Source: Limnohabitans sp. 2KL-27
GTDB lineage: Bacteria; Pseudomonadota; Gammaproteobacteria; Burkholderiales; Burkholderiaceae_C
Length of the DNA stretch: 64,000 nt
Direction of reading: 5' to 3'
Assembly: GCF_001269345.1 (NCBI RefSeq)
Contig: NZ_CXOP01000002.1
Location: 558,853-622,852 of the forward strand
Below the pieces are notes generated by a model that was not told the DNA's origin, did not search any database, and saw nothing but the letters and a program-made list of their open reading frames with translations. This document shows, piece by piece, positions 1-8,219 of the stretch; the first letter of the stretch is position 1, and each line of letters opens with the position of its first letter. The position numbers and the translations under genes were made by a program.

Positions 1-684
1 CGGGCTTACCATTCGGGCGATCACCAGGAAATTGACTGGGTGCTGGGGCGCCTGCGCCAGAAGCATCAAGCGCAAGGGGGGCAATGCATGGTGGCTGCAG
101 GCGTCTCATTGGGCGGCAATGCGCTCATGCGTTGGGCAGCGGAGCATGGCCAAGAGGCACGTCAAAAGGCGGATGCCATCGCTTCGATTTGCTCGCCCCT
201 TGATCTCGTCCAAAGTGGGCATGCCATGGGCCGGGGATTGAACCGACACATCTACACCCGCATGTTTTTGCGCAGCATGAAACCCAAAGCCATGGCCAAG
301 CTGAAACAGCATCCAGGGTTGTTTGATGCACAAAAACTGATGGCAGCGCGCGATCTTTATGAGTTTGACAATGTGTTCACCGCGCCCCTGCATGGCTTCA
401 GGGATACGGATGAGTACTGGAGCCGAGCTTCAGCCAAGCCTTTGATGAAAAATATCGGTCTTCCTGCATTGGCCTTGAATGCCCGCAATGATCCTTTTGT
501 CCCCGCCAGCAGCCTGCCTCAGCAGATGGACGTGTCAAAAACGGTCACACTCTGGCAACCGGAGCACGGGGGTCACGTGGGGTTTGCACAAGGCAATTGG
601 CCCAGCCATGTTCGTGGCTTGCCTGATGCCGTTGGGGGCTGGCTGATGTCGGCGTCCGGGCATCCGATCACGCAGGGGATGTGA
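1..684 (+). CDS. YheT-like alpha/beta hydrolase, 5' truncated by window edge
   Basis: The reading frame is open from the first base, so the true start lies outside the window; 227 C-terminal residues are visible. The nucleophile elbow GVSLGGN lies near visible residues 33-39, the acid region (NARNDPFVP) near 160-168, and the catalytic His in EHGGHVGF near 188-195, in the order expected of an alpha/beta hydrolase. The GxSLGGN elbow and overall shape fit the YheT/COG0429 group of predicted esterases, whose substrates are poorly defined. The next gene begins 1 nt after its stop, so the two are probably co-transcribed. Family confidence is good, function is not known. Confidence 0.85.
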   Translation, partial: RAYHSGDHQEIDWVLGRLRQKHQAQGGQCMVAAGVSLGGNALMRWAAEHGQEARQKADAIASICSPLDLVQSGHAMGRGLNRHIYTRMFLRSMKPKAMAKLKQHPGLFDAQKLMAARDLYEFDNVFTAPLHGFRDTDEYWSRASAKPLMKNIGLPALALNARNDPFVPASSLPQQMDVSKTVTLWQPEHGGHVGFAQGNWPSHVRGLPDAVGGWLMSASGHPITQGM

Positions 685-685
685 C

Positions 686-1243
686 ATGGATGACATCGTT
701 CGACAAGCCATGGCCAAATGGCCGAATGTGCCCGATTGTTTCGGCTGGTTGGGCCTTGACAGTCGCGGGCGATGGCTCATGCGGGATGACCAGGTTCAGC
801 GTTTGGGTGCCTTCCAAAGTGGGGTGGAAGGTGCCAAGGGCTCGGTGCTGCGGCATGACAAACTCATTGATTTCATTCAACGCAATTACGAGGCCGATGA
901 TCAAGGGCGATGGTATTTCCAAAATGGACCGCAAAGGGTATATGTCGAACTGGAAATGGCGCCTTATGTCTGGCGCTTGAGTGAGATTTTTGAGCCGACC
1001 GCACACACAGGGCAAACAACACGTGTCTTGTCATGCCTGGTCGATGAACTGGGTCATGTCTATTTGGACACGCCATTGGGCCTGGGCCTGGTGCACACTT
1101 CGGATGTGGTCTTGGTCGCCGATGCCATCGACCAGCGCCACTGGGTGCCAGAAGAATGCTTGTCCCGCAACTTGGCCGACCGCTTTGGTTTCGTGATCAG
1201 CCCGCAGAAAGCGCAAAGCCAAGCCAAGACAGACCCACCATAA
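686..1243 (+). CDS. Conserved hypothetical protein (DUF2946/DUF2944-type, tentative)
   Basis: A 185-residue protein starting with ATG 1 nt after the hydrolase stop codon, followed by a strong hairpin terminator. It has no signal peptide or membrane segment, is rich in Trp, Asp and Arg, and looks like a cytoplasmic globular protein. I recall similar proteins next to YheT-like hydrolases in Burkholderiales that carry only a DUF name, but I am not certain which DUF number applies. The coupling suggests a shared role with the hydrolase. No catalytic motif is recognisable. Confidence 0.75.
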   Translation: MDDIVRQAMAKWPNVPDCFGWLGLDSRGRWLMRDDQVQRLGAFQSGVEGAKGSVLRHDKLIDFIQRNYEADDQGRWYFQNGPQRVYVELEMAPYVWRLSEIFEPTAHTGQTTRVLSCLVDELGHVYLDTPLGLGLVHTSDVVLVADAIDQRHWVPEECLSRNLADRFGFVISPQKAQSQAKTDPP

Positions 1244-1246
1244 AAA

Positions 1247-1267
1247 AACCGACCAAGCTGGTCGGTT
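1247..1267. terminator. Bidirectional rho-independent terminator
   Basis: A perfect 9-bp stem (AACCGACCA/TGGTCGGTT) with a 3-nt loop sits between the converging ends of the hypothetical gene and the cytochrome gene. A run of seven A on the left side becomes a U-tract for minus-strand transcripts, so it terminates the cytochrome gene best; on the plus strand the tail is TTCTTTG. Confidence 0.8.
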
Positions 1268-1287
1268 CTTTGCGAGGTTTTGAGCGC

Positions 1288-1812
1288 TTACTTTTTGTCG
1301 GCTTCAGCAGCAGGTGCCTTGGGTTCTTCAAACTTGCCACCGGCACTGTTGGCCAGATAAACCACAGCACGGGCAATTTCGATGTCATTGAAATCACCAC
1401 CACCTTGAGCACCCATGGCACCTTTGCCTTTGAGGGCAGAAGTGACCAAGGTGTCGAGACCTTGTTTGATGCGCACACCCCAAGCGCCAGCATCGGCAAA
1501 CTTGGGTGCACCAGCAGCCCCTGCTGCATGGCAAGCAGCACATTGCGCCTTGTAAACCTCTTCGCCAGCTTTCAAGGGGCGATTGGCATCGCGAACTTCA
1601 ACACTGCCCACCTTCTGGATGCGTTGAGCCACAGATTTCTCGGAGTCACTGGCGCCCGGCGCAGTCTTGTTGGCAGAAGTGACGTAAAACACCAGGCCGA
1701 TGATGATGAACACCGGAATGATGAAAGAAGCAAGGCTGAGCAAAAGCATTTGCTTGGGTGTTTTCACCGGGCCGGTGTGTGCTTCGTGCTGATCGTGGCT
1801 GTTGTCGCTCAT
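1288..1812 (-). CDS. Membrane-anchored c-type cytochrome (cytochrome c5 family)
   Basis: A 174-residue electron-transfer protein. A hydrophilic His-rich N-terminus (residues 1-20) is followed by one membrane helix at about 22-44, which anchors it to the inner membrane, and a periplasmic domain with the haem-binding motif CAACH at 91-95. The Met-containing GKGAMGAQGGG segment near 130-140 is the likely distal ligand, as in the cytochrome c5/CycB group. It probably shuttles electrons to a terminal oxidase. It is monocistronic, converging on the upstream gene, and a TATAAT-like -10 box lies about 60 bp upstream on the minus strand. Confidence 0.9.
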   Translation of the reverse strand: MSDNSHDQHEAHTGPVKTPKQMLLLSLASFIIPVFIIIGLVFYVTSANKTAPGASDSEKSVAQRIQKVGSVEVRDANRPLKAGEEVYKAQCAACHAAGAAGAPKFADAGAWGVRIKQGLDTLVTSALKGKGAMGAQGGGDFNDIEIARAVVYLANSAGGKFEEPKAPAAEADKK

Positions 1813-1870
1813 GAAATCCTCTTGTAGGGCTTGGCCGATGGGCCTTGGGATTGACCGGAATCAACCCAAC

Positions 1871-1876
1871 ATTATA
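1871..1876 (-). promoter_or_regulatory. Probable -10 box for the cytochrome c gene
   Basis: A perfect TATAAT on the minus strand 58 bp upstream of the cytochrome start codon. No convincing -35 hexamer is seen at the usual spacing, so this is a modest-confidence call from position and sequence only. Confidence 0.4.
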
Positions 1877-1953
1877 GCCGCCCACCCTTCGCAGAGCTTG
1901 CATGAACAAGGAAGAAAGACAAGCCGTGAGATAATGCTCATCGTGATCATTGT

Positions 1954-2029
1954 GCGGCTGTAGCTCAGTGGATAGAGTATTGGCCTCCGAAGCCAAGGGT
2001 CGTGGGTTCGATCCCCGCCAGCCGCACCA
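1954..2029 (+). tRNA. tRNA-Arg (anticodon CCG)
   Basis: A 76-nt cloverleaf including an encoded CCA. The acceptor stem GCGGCTG pairs with CAGCCGC; the D arm contains AGCTCAGTGGATAGAGT, the anticodon stem TTGGC/GCCAA encloses the loop CTCCGAA with anticodon CCG, and the T arm contains GGTTCGATCC. CCG reads CGG arginine codons. It stands alone and is followed within 11 nt by a strong terminator. Confidence 0.97.
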
Positions 2030-2039
2030 AAATCAAGTT

Positions 2040-2064
2040 CGCCACCCTTTGCGGTGGCGTTTTT
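2040..2064 (+). terminator. Terminator of the tRNA-Arg gene
   Basis: A 7-bp GC-rich stem (CGCCACC/GGTGGCG) with a 6-nt loop, immediately followed by TTTTTG, starting 11 nt after the tRNA. This is a classic intrinsic terminator. Confidence 0.85.
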
Positions 2065-2084
2065 GTGTCACCAGAACCGTCCGC

Positions 2085-2645
2085 TCAGCGACTGGTGCTG
2101 TCTGGCGTTGTCGGTTCCTGGACTCGGCGCGCACCCGTGAATCGCTTGGTCCAATAGGCCGCTCGCAAGTCGTCTACGCGGACCGCTTTGCCAGCGCTGG
2201 GTGCATGGATGAACTTGCCATCGCCAATGTAGATGCCAACATGGCTGAACGTGCGTCGCATGGTGTTGAAAAACACCAAATCACCGGGGTTGAGCTCACT
2301 GCGGTCGATTTTCTCAGTGGCCACGGCCTGCTCTTCAGCACGACGCGGCAGCAAACGACCGATGGAAGTTTCGTAAAGGTGACGAACAAACCCACTGCAG
2401 TCAAAACCGGATTCAGCAGAATGGCCGCCCCTTTTGTAAGGCACACCCAGTAAGGTCATGGCCTGGCCCAGCATCAAATTGGTTTTTTCGCCAACACTCG
2501 TTTTGACTTGATCCCCCAGCTGAATCAAGTTGAGTGTCTCCATTGCACGCTTGTTCCCAGTTCCCTGATCGTCGTCAGGCGCTGCAATGAGCATTGAAGA
2601 GGCCAACAACAAACACGTTGCAAGGGCCAAAGGCTTGAATTTCAC
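2085..2645 (-). CDS. NlpC/P60-family (C40) cell-wall peptidase, secreted
   Basis: A 186-residue protein with an N-terminal signal peptide (residues 1-22, cleavage near AAP) and a C-terminal NlpC/P60 domain. The catalytic Cys is in GFDCSGF at residue 83, and the catalytic His pair follows in FSHVGIYIGDGKFIHAP (residues 135 and 147). Family members cleave D-gamma-Glu-diaminopimelate bonds in peptidoglycan stem peptides in the periplasm. It is transcribed alone. The promoter region carries three tandem 10-bp repeats over the -35 zone (2691-2720), pointing to specific regulation. Confidence 0.9.
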   Translation of the reverse strand: MKFKPLALATCLLLASSMLIAAPDDDQGTGNKRAMETLNLIQLGDQVKTSVGEKTNLMLGQAMTLLGVPYKRGGHSAESGFDCSGFVRHLYETSIGRLLPRRAEEQAVATEKIDRSELNPGDLVFFNTMRRTFSHVGIYIGDGKFIHAPSAGKAVRVDDLRAAYWTKRFTGARRVQEPTTPDSTSR

Positions 2646-2690
2646 GTTAGGAACACATCATGGGTAGCCGCACATAATAACCCTTTATGC

Positions 2691-2720
2691 CGCATTCGGG
2701 CACATTCGGGCCCATTCGGG
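2691..2720. repeat. Three tandem 10-bp repeats (CNCATTCGGG) upstream of the NlpC/P60 gene
   Basis: Three exactly adjacent 10-bp units differ only at their second base (CGCATTCGGG, CACATTCGGG, CCCATTCGGG). On the minus strand they sit just upstream of a TATTAT -10-like box (2674-2679) of the NlpC/P60 gene, and so cover the expected -35 region. One unit per helical turn suggests a multimeric activator or repressor site. Confidence 0.65.
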
Positions 2721-2805
2721 ATTGCTCCGGTTCACGTCTCTGCAGCAGCCCAGTCAACCGTTGGCGGGGCCATGTGGATGGGTTTGCGCCATCGGAGGGC
2801 AGGTG

Positions 2806-3510
2806 TCACACACCGTATCGGTCGCGGTAAGCCTGTACCTTGGGCAGGTGTTGGCCCAATTCATGGCCTTTTTGCGCCGACAGGTAGGCCAGCAGGTCGG
2901 ACAGTTGAGCGATGCAGCACACGTCCATGGCCAGCGTGCCCCGCACGTACTGCACGGCGCTGTGGGGCACGTCTTTGATTGAGCCGTCGGCCTGCTTTTC
3001 GGTGGCCATTTCCTGGCGGTCCAGCGCAATCGCAATGGCGTGAGGCGTGGCGCCGGTGGCCTTGATGAGTTCGATGGATTCGCGAGCAGCGGTGCCCGCG
3101 CTCATCACGTCGTCCACGATCAGCACGCGCCCTTTGAGTGGCGCGCCCACCAGCGAGCCGCCTTCTCCATGGTCCTTGGCTTCCTTGCGGTTGTAGGCAA
3201 AGGGCACGTTCTTGCCCAAGCGGGCCAGCTCGACGGCCACCGCTGCGCCTAGGGGGATGCCCTTGTAGGCTGGGCCAAAAATCATGTCGAACTCGATGCC
3301 GCTGGCCAGCAAGGCTTTTGCATAAAATTGCGCCAGTCGGCTGAGTTTGGCGCCATCGTCAAACAGGCCGGCGTTGAAAAAGTAAGGGCTCATGCGCCCG
3401 GCTTTGGTCTTGAATTCGCCAAAGCGCAGTACGCCCGAGTCGACCGCAAATTGCACAAATTCCTGAGCGAGCGCCTGCATCTCGGCGCTGCTTGCCTGTC
3501 CTGTCACCAT
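2806..3510 (-). CDS. pyrE: Orotate phosphoribosyltransferase
   Basis: A 234-residue enzyme converting orotate plus PRPP to orotidine 5'-monophosphate in de novo pyrimidine synthesis. The type I PRTase PRPP-binding motif [13 protein letters not shown] is visible in the second half, and the N-terminal orotate region has the family pattern [14 protein letters not shown] chose the ATG at 3510 because AAGGA lies about 8 nt upstream and the encoded N-terminus fits the family; a longer frame to 3573 would overlap the divergent exonuclease gene. The start codon overlaps that gene's ATG (CATG), so the two promoters must lie inside each other's coding sequence. Confidence 0.95.
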   Translation of the reverse strand: MVTGQASSAEMQALAQEFVQFAVDSGVLRFGEFKTKAGRMSPYFFNAGLFDDGAKLSRLAQFYAKALLASGIEFDMIFGPAYKGIPLGAAVAVELARLGKNVPFAYNRKEAKDHGEGGSLVGAPLKGRVLIVDDVMSAGTAARESIELIKATGATPHAIAIALDRQEMATEKQADGSIKDVPHSAVQYVRGTLAMDVCCIAQLSDLLAYLSAQKGHELGQHLPKVQAYRDRYGV

Positions 3511-4312
3511 GGGGAAGTCCTTGTTCAAACTCACCAGCCTCAACCTCAACGGCATCCGTTCAGCAACGACCAAGGGGGTCGCAGCATGGCTGGCTCAAGA
3601 GAAACCCGATTGTATTTGCGTGCAAGAGGTCAAAGCGCAGGCGTCCGATGTGGCGGGCAAGTTTGAAGAGCTGGCGGGTTTGAAGGGGCATTTTCACTTT
3701 GCCGAAAAGAAAGGCTATTCGGGCGTGGGTGTTTACTCCCGCCACGAACCCAGTGCCGTGGTGGTGGGATTTGACGGTGGTGAGTTCGATGCCGAAGGGC
3801 GCTATGTCGAAACGCGCTTCGACACACCCCAGCGCAAGTTGTCCATCATCAGCGTGTACTTTCCCAGCGGCTCCTCCGGCCCCGAGCGGCAGGAGGCCAA
3901 ATTTCGATTCTTGAGCAAGATGTACCCGCACCTGATGGCGCTCAAGGCCGAGCGCGATTTCATCGTGTGCAGTGACGTGAACATCGCCCATCAACAGGCC
4001 GACCTCAAGAACTGGAAAGGCAACCTCAAGAACAGCGGCTTTTTGCCTGAAGAGCGTGCCTGGATGACGCAGCTGACCACCGAAGGCGGCGTGGTGGATG
4101 TGTACCGTCGCCTGCAACCCGAGACCACCGGTGCTTGCTACACCTGGTGGAGCAACCGTGGGCAGGCCTATGCCAAAAATGTGGGTTGGCGCCTGGACTA
4201 CCACCTGGCCACGCCTGCCGTGGCCGAAAAAGCCCGGGCCGAACACATTTACAAAGGTGAAAAGTTTTCGGACCACGCGCCGATCACCATTTCCTATGAG
4301 GGTTTGCTTTGA
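3509..4312 (+). CDS. xth: Exodeoxyribonuclease III / AP endonuclease
   Basis: A 267-residue Mg-dependent exonuclease III-family enzyme that nicks DNA at abasic sites and trims 3' ends in base excision repair. The motifs appear in order: [10 protein letters not shown] near the N-terminus, the metal ligand Glu in VQEVKA, the YFPSG segment, the DVNIAHQ catalytic Asp/Asn region, RLDYHLA, and the terminal SDHAPI with the catalytic Asp-His. The ATG at 3509 overlaps the divergent pyrE ATG. A TTG at 3521 would give a protein beginning at [10 protein letters not shown], closer to the usual family N-terminus, and has GGGGAAG just upstream, so the start is uncertain. Confidence 0.93.
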   Translation: MGKSLFKLTSLNLNGIRSATTKGVAAWLAQEKPDCICVQEVKAQASDVAGKFEELAGLKGHFHFAEKKGYSGVGVYSRHEPSAVVVGFDGGEFDAEGRYVETRFDTPQRKLSIISVYFPSGSSGPERQEAKFRFLSKMYPHLMALKAERDFIVCSDVNIAHQQADLKNWKGNLKNSGFLPEERAWMTQLTTEGGVVDVYRRLQPETTGACYTWWSNRGQAYAKNVGWRLDYHLATPAVAEKARAEHIYKGEKFSDHAPITISYEGLL

Positions 4313-4508
4313 GGCCCTGACAACCTGAAGCGGTTTCAATGGTTGTTTGGACCCTTGAGCCGAGTCAGGACGAAAAGCACCGGTGCTGCAGGGTCTGCAA
4401 GCCCCGAGCGTTCAATAGCGAGAGAGCATGGGTGCGACCCCGAAGGGAACGGGCGCCGCATCCACAGCGGGCATGCCAAAGCGCTGGCATGACGGGCGCG
4501 ACAAGGCT

Positions 4509-5372
4509 TCAGCCCCGTGTGTAGGTGAGCATGCGGCCTTTGTAGGCGGCGACGCCATCCTGAGCGACACGGTCTATCCGTTGTTCATGCAGGGCAAAGC
4601 CAAGGCGTGCCATGTGTTTGTGAAAGGGGGCACGGTTTCCCCGGTTGGGATCGATCACCCAGATTTCTGAGCGGCTTGCAGCATGGTGATGGATGAAGTT
4701 GGCCAGTGTCCCTTCATCGTCACGTTCATACAGAATATCGCTGCCTACAATCAAATCAAAGATCCCGCTGACCTCGGCATCCTGCGCCAAGGTCAGGTTG
4801 GGCAAGCCGTCTTCGCGCAGGGCCGCGGTACCCCATAAACCATGACGGTAAGCCATGCGAGGCAAACCGTTCAAACGGGTGTTTTCGTCCAGAAAAGCAT
4901 GGGTCAAGGGATGGCAGTCACTGGCCGTGATGTTGGCGCCGCGCCTGTGGGCGACCAAACTGGACAGACCCAGGCCACAGCCAATTTCGAGTATCCGCTC
5001 AGTGGTCACAGGCCTTTGCGCCATGCGCTCGGCCATGCACTGCCCAGAAGGCCACAGCAAACCAAACAGAGGCCAGGTGGCTGAAGAAATCCCCAGATTG
5101 AGGGCCTCGTCCAAAGGGTCATGGAACTGGTTTTTATCGAGCAGCGAACGGATCCACAAATCGTCGACACCGAGGACAGCAATGCTTTCCTGTTTGGTCA
5201 GGTAGCCAAGTGAGGTGGTTTGCAAAAGAACAATCGTTGCAGCGCGAGTGCACAAGATGGAAAAGGCGCTGGGTGATGCCACTGTACACCGCGTCTTGTG
5301 TGGACGTGCTGGGCTTAATTCGCCAGGAGTGTGCAACAGCGCACCGACATGACAGGTACTTCGATGGAACAT
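4509..5372 (-). CDS. SAM-dependent methyltransferase (class I)
   Basis: A Rossmann-fold methyltransferase with the SAM-binding motif I ILEIGCGLGLSSL, an acidic residue in motif II (ITASDCHP) and a post-motif II region DLIVGSDILYE. It resembles the methyltransferase-16/lysine-methyltransferase-like group; its substrate is unknown. The conserved part begins around WIRSLLDKNQFHDP. The ATG at 5372 has no visible ribosome-binding site and a TTG at 5225 is an alternative, so the N-terminus is unsure. The gene diverges from the broken TpsB gene and converges on the exonuclease gene across about 200 bp with no recognisable gene. Confidence 0.8.
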   Translation of the reverse strand: MFHRSTCHVGALLHTPGELSPARPHKTRCTVASPSAFSILCTRAATIVLLQTTSLGYLTKQESIAVLGVDDLWIRSLLDKNQFHDPLDEALNLGISSATWPLFGLLWPSGQCMAERMAQRPVTTERILEIGCGLGLSSLVAHRRGANITASDCHPLTHAFLDENTRLNGLPRMAYRHGLWGTAALREDGLPNLTLAQDAEVSGIFDLIVGSDILYERDDEGTLANFIHHHAASRSEIWVIDPNRGNRAPFHKHMARLGFALHEQRIDRVAQDGVAAYKGRMLTYTRG

Positions 5373-5414
5373 GAACTCGGATTTGCCGATCAATGGTTTC
5401 AACCGAAAGCGCAC

Positions 5415-5910
5415 ATGAAGAAAAAAAATTTGGCTTCCTTGTTTTTTCGTGCTGGTGGCACAAGGCGCAACAGCCCAATCGGTGCCGAGTGCAGGTGGAC
5501 AAATGCAGCAGATACCGGTGGTGCCCGAGATGCCCGTCATCACTCCCCCTGTGAAGTTGGCACCGCAGGTCACCCAGTCAGCAGCACCTCAAGCTGGGGC
5601 TGTCTTTGTGGTGAAGCAACTGAATGTGACGGGGGCCACGGCTTATTCCGCATCGGAGTTGCAACGCGTGGCGGGCTTTGAATCTGGCCGTGAAATCAGT
5701 TTGCCCGCGCTGTATGAAATGGCCGAAAAAATCACCCAACACTACCGGCAAGACGGCTATCCATTTCAAAGAACCGATGCAGGTAGAAAACTAAAAAATT
5801 TCGGCACCGGTCGCACCATGATCAAACAAACACAGTGTACCGACTTGATCCAGGACAGGAAATCGTCCAATTTCTGGGCGCATGTTCATGCCATGGATGA
5901 AGCTGAGTAA
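5415..5910 (+). pseudogene. Remnant of a ShlB/FhaC-type two-partner secretion (TpsB) outer-membrane transporter
   Basis: The frame from 5449 encodes a Pro/Gln-rich linker and then a POTRA_2-like domain (FVVKQLNVTGATAYSASELQ, a Gly-Arg-Glu segment, then a helix ending HYRQDGYPF), which in intact proteins precedes a long beta barrel. Here homology ends after GYPF and about 45 unrelated residues lead to a stop, so the whole barrel is missing. The 5' end is also broken: a signal peptide starts at ATG 5415 (MKKKNLASLFF) in another frame, and a single-base shift in the A8 run (5421-5428) or T6 run (5442-5447) would join it to VLVAQGATAQS. No TpsA exoprotein is nearby. Confidence 0.7.
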
Positions 5911-6022
5911 TTTAAAAAATCTGCTTGCTTTTTTTGTTCATCGGTGTGCCACACCACAGACGCCTGCATGCCTGCGCTTTTAAAGTGGGCCTCTCCATTG
6001 GTTCCATTCATTAAAGGCTTTT

Positions 6023-6349
6023 ATGTCAGATCAAAAAACAGCACACGAAAAAATTTCGGCATTGGGCGCCAATATTTCCAGCAACGTGAATGAGGCCTTG
6101 CAAGTTGCTCAGCCTGCCATGAACCGCATGAGTCACCGAGCCAAAGACGAACTGCACAACTTGGAGGAATCAGGCAAAGACGCTTATGCAGACGCCAAGC
6201 ACAAACTTGAGAAAGAAGCCCACCATGTGCGCGTCACCACGGAGCACCTCATTCAGCACTCGCCTTTCAACGCGGTCCTGATCGCGGCAGGCACAGGTGC
6301 TGTCGCTGCGTTGGCGGTTTCCTGGTTCATGCGATCACGCCAGCATTGA
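6023..6349 (+). CDS. YqjD/ElaB-like DUF883 membrane-anchored protein
   Basis: A 108-residue protein with a long charged, helical N-terminal region (about residues 1-78), one C-terminal membrane helix (about 85-102) and a basic tail. This is the layout of the ElaB/YqjD/YgaM (DUF883) family; E. coli YqjD is a stationary-phase inner-membrane protein that binds ribosomes. Its stop codon overlaps the start of the next gene, and the three-gene order matches the yqjD-yqjE-yqjK operon. The role here is inferred from family and synteny. Confidence 0.85.
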   Translation: MSDQKTAHEKISALGANISSNVNEALQVAQPAMNRMSHRAKDELHNLEESGKDAYADAKHKLEKEAHHVRVTTEHLIQHSPFNAVLIAAGTGAVAALAVSWFMRSRQH

Positions 6350-6729
6350 TGTCCACGCTGCTGAAACTGCTGTTGCTGCCGCCTCAATTACTCCAGTCGC
6401 ATGCGCAAGCGTATGCAGACCTGGCCAGTGAGTTGACGGCCCGCTACCTGTGCACACTCAAAAACAGATGGGTGATGTATGGGCTCAGCGCGCTGGCGAT
6501 GTTGCTGGCGCTGATTTTCGGCGGCGTTGCTTTGATGCTGTGGTCTGCGTTGCCTCTGCAAAACGCCACACACGCCTGGCTCTTGGTGGCATTGCCAGTC
6601 AGCAGCCTGGTCGTCAGTTTGCTTTGCTGGTGGAGGGCACGCAGCCTCCACTTGCAACCGATCCTGAGGGAAATCCAGACACAAATTCAGTTGGATCTTC
6701 AGGCCTTACAGCCAGCACATGCAGCATGA
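6349..6729 (+). CDS. YqjE-like membrane protein (phage holin superfamily)
   Basis: A 126-residue protein with two central hydrophobic helices (about residues 42-67 and 75-93) flanked by charged regions, as in the YqjE/Actino-holin-associated family. The ATG overlaps the preceding TGA by one base, so translation is probably coupled; a TTG one codon earlier is also possible. It lies between the DUF883 gene and a small ORF, and likely works with the DUF883 protein at the inner membrane. The exact function of the family is unknown. Confidence 0.8.
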   Translation: MSTLLKLLLLPPQLLQSHAQAYADLASELTARYLCTLKNRWVMYGLSALAMLLALIFGGVALMLWSALPLQNATHAWLLVALPVSSLVVSLLCWWRARSLHLQPILREIQTQIQLDLQALQPAHAA

Positions 6730-6878
6730 GCACCGGTTTGACGCCTGTCCAGCGCTTGGCTGTTTCGAGGGCCATGCTTGCAGACGCATTGCGCGATCCT
6801 GCATGGCTGATTTTGATGCGACGCTTGCTCAGTGAAAACCCCCAGAGGAAAGCCACACCCCCTGCTGGCCCCACTTGA
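6726..6878 (+). CDS. Small hypothetical protein, third gene of the yqj-like operon
   Basis: A 50-residue ORF whose ATG overlaps the stop of the YqjE-like gene in an ATGA arrangement, which supports translational coupling. It is soluble, with a helical centre (LADALRDPAWLILMRRLL). Its position matches yqjK in enterobacteria, and its helical, basic character fits, but the sequence is too short for me to claim homology. No independent ribosome-binding site is obvious. Confidence 0.5.
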   Translation: MSTGLTPVQRLAVSRAMLADALRDPAWLILMRRLLSENPQRKATPPAGPT

Positions 6879-6930
6879 TTTGCGCTCTTTTTTGATACAG
6901 GCATCTCGCCATTTTTTTGGAGTAACAGAC

Positions 6931-8133
6931 ATGAAACGATTTGACATCAAACCCCATTCGGCGATGCTGGCTTTGGCCCTTGCGGCCAGTCCGGCGTTGT
7001 ACGCACAAGAGGGCGCCACCAACACAGGCCTTTACATGGGCATCAGTGCAGGTGAATCCACGGCGAAAATTGACAATGCACGCATCCCACAAAGTCTGCT
7101 TGGCACCGGTTTCACCACCGATGCATTGACCATCGACCAAAAGGGCACGGGCTACAAAGCCTTTCTGGGTTTTCCCATGAGCCCCAATTGGGCTGTTGAG
7201 ACCGGTTATTTTGATTTGGGGCGTTTTGGTTTTGATGCCAGCACCACGCCTGCTGGTACTTTGGCTGGCTCTTTGCGGATCAAGGGCTTGAACCTGGATC
7301 TGGTGGGCACATTGCCGATCACCGACCGTTGGTCTTTGCTCGGTCGCGTGGGTGCAGCCTACGCACAAACCAAGGGCACATTCAGTGGCACAGGCGCTGC
7401 GGCCGTCACCCCGACTGCAACCAGCAAGCGCGAGACCAACTACAAGTATGGTTTGGGCACCCAGTACGCATTCACGCCGGCACTGACTTTGCGTCTCGAA
7501 GGTGAGCGCTATCGGGTCAATGATTCGGTGGGGCAGCGTGCCAACGTCGACCTGGTTTCTTTGGGACTGGTGTACCGCTTTGGTGGCGCAGCGCCTGCAA
7601 GCAAGTCGGCTTATGCCCCTTATGTGGCGCCCGCAGCCGAGCCGGTTTACACGCCGCCGCCAGTGGTTGCCCAAGCGCCTGTGGTGACCCCAGCGCCAGC
7701 GGTGGTGCCAGTTGTGCCACCTCAACCGGCACCCAAGCCTTGGGTCAAAGTCAAGCTGGAGGCCGATTCTTTGTTTGGCTTTGATCAGGACAACTTGCAA
7801 GCCGATGGCAAACAAGCCTTGGACAAATTGCTCCTGGAGCTCAAGGATGTGAATGACGAGGCCATTCAGGTCACGGGGCACACAGACCGATTGGGGTCCA
7901 AAGCCTACAACGACAAGTTGTCCATGCGCCGTGCAGAGGCTGTTCGCAACTACTTGGTCCAAGTGGGCGGCATGCCCGCCGCCAAAGTGACCGCCATTGG
8001 CGTGGGTTCAACACAGCCTGAAACCCAGTCCAGCGATTGCAAAGGCATGAAGGCAAGCCAGGCCTTGATCACCTGCTTGCGAGTAGACCGCCGCGTTGAT
8101 GTGGAAGTGACCGGGTCACAACAACAGCGCTGA
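6931..8133 (+). CDS. OmpA-family outer-membrane porin
   Basis: A 400-residue outer-membrane protein. A signal peptide (about residues 1-24, ending ALYAQ) precedes an OmpA-like eight-stranded barrel with alternating beta segments to about residue 215, then a Pro/Ala/Val-rich periplasmic linker, then a C-terminal OmpA/MotB peptidoglycan-binding domain carrying VTGHTDRLGSKAYNDKLS and RRVDVEV. Such proteins tether the outer membrane to the wall. The ATG at 6931 has GGAGT 8 nt upstream; the longer frame to 6832 would overlap the previous ORF and lack a signal peptide. A strong terminator follows. Confidence 0.92.
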   Translation: MKRFDIKPHSAMLALALAASPALYAQEGATNTGLYMGISAGESTAKIDNARIPQSLLGTGFTTDALTIDQKGTGYKAFLGFPMSPNWAVETGYFDLGRFGFDASTTPAGTLAGSLRIKGLNLDLVGTLPITDRWSLLGRVGAAYAQTKGTFSGTGAAAVTPTATSKRETNYKYGLGTQYAFTPALTLRLEGERYRVNDSVGQRANVDLVSLGLVYRFGGAAPASKSAYAPYVAPAAEPVYTPPPVVAQAPVVTPAPAVVPVVPPQPAPKPWVKVKLEADSLFGFDQDNLQADGKQALDKLLLELKDVNDEAIQVTGHTDRLGSKAYNDKLSMRRAEAVRNYLVQVGGMPAAKVTAIGVGSTQPETQSSDCKGMKASQALITCLRVDRRVDVEVTGSQQQR

Positions 8134-8145
8134 GTTCTGCTGAGC

Positions 8146-8181
8146 AAAAAGCCTGCACCCCCAAAAGGTGCAGGCTTTTTT
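8146..8181 (+). terminator. Rho-independent terminator of the ompA-like gene
   Basis: A perfect stem AAAAAGCCTGCACC/GGTGCAGGCTTTTT with a 7-nt loop and terminal T-run lies 13 nt after the stop codon. The A-run on its left also lets it act on the converging minus-strand genes. Confidence 0.92.
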
Positions 8182-8219
8182 CATGCCCAGTGAGCGGGGC
8201 TTGCGCCGCCGTGTTGGCT

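Noticed and set aside
1954..2064. tRNA-Arg as an integration site for a mobile element
   Set aside because: No integrase, no repeated 3' tRNA end and only core genes follow.
2691..2720. Short tandem repeats considered as a CRISPR remnant
   Set aside because: Units are 10 bp with no spacers; a regulatory direct repeat fits better.
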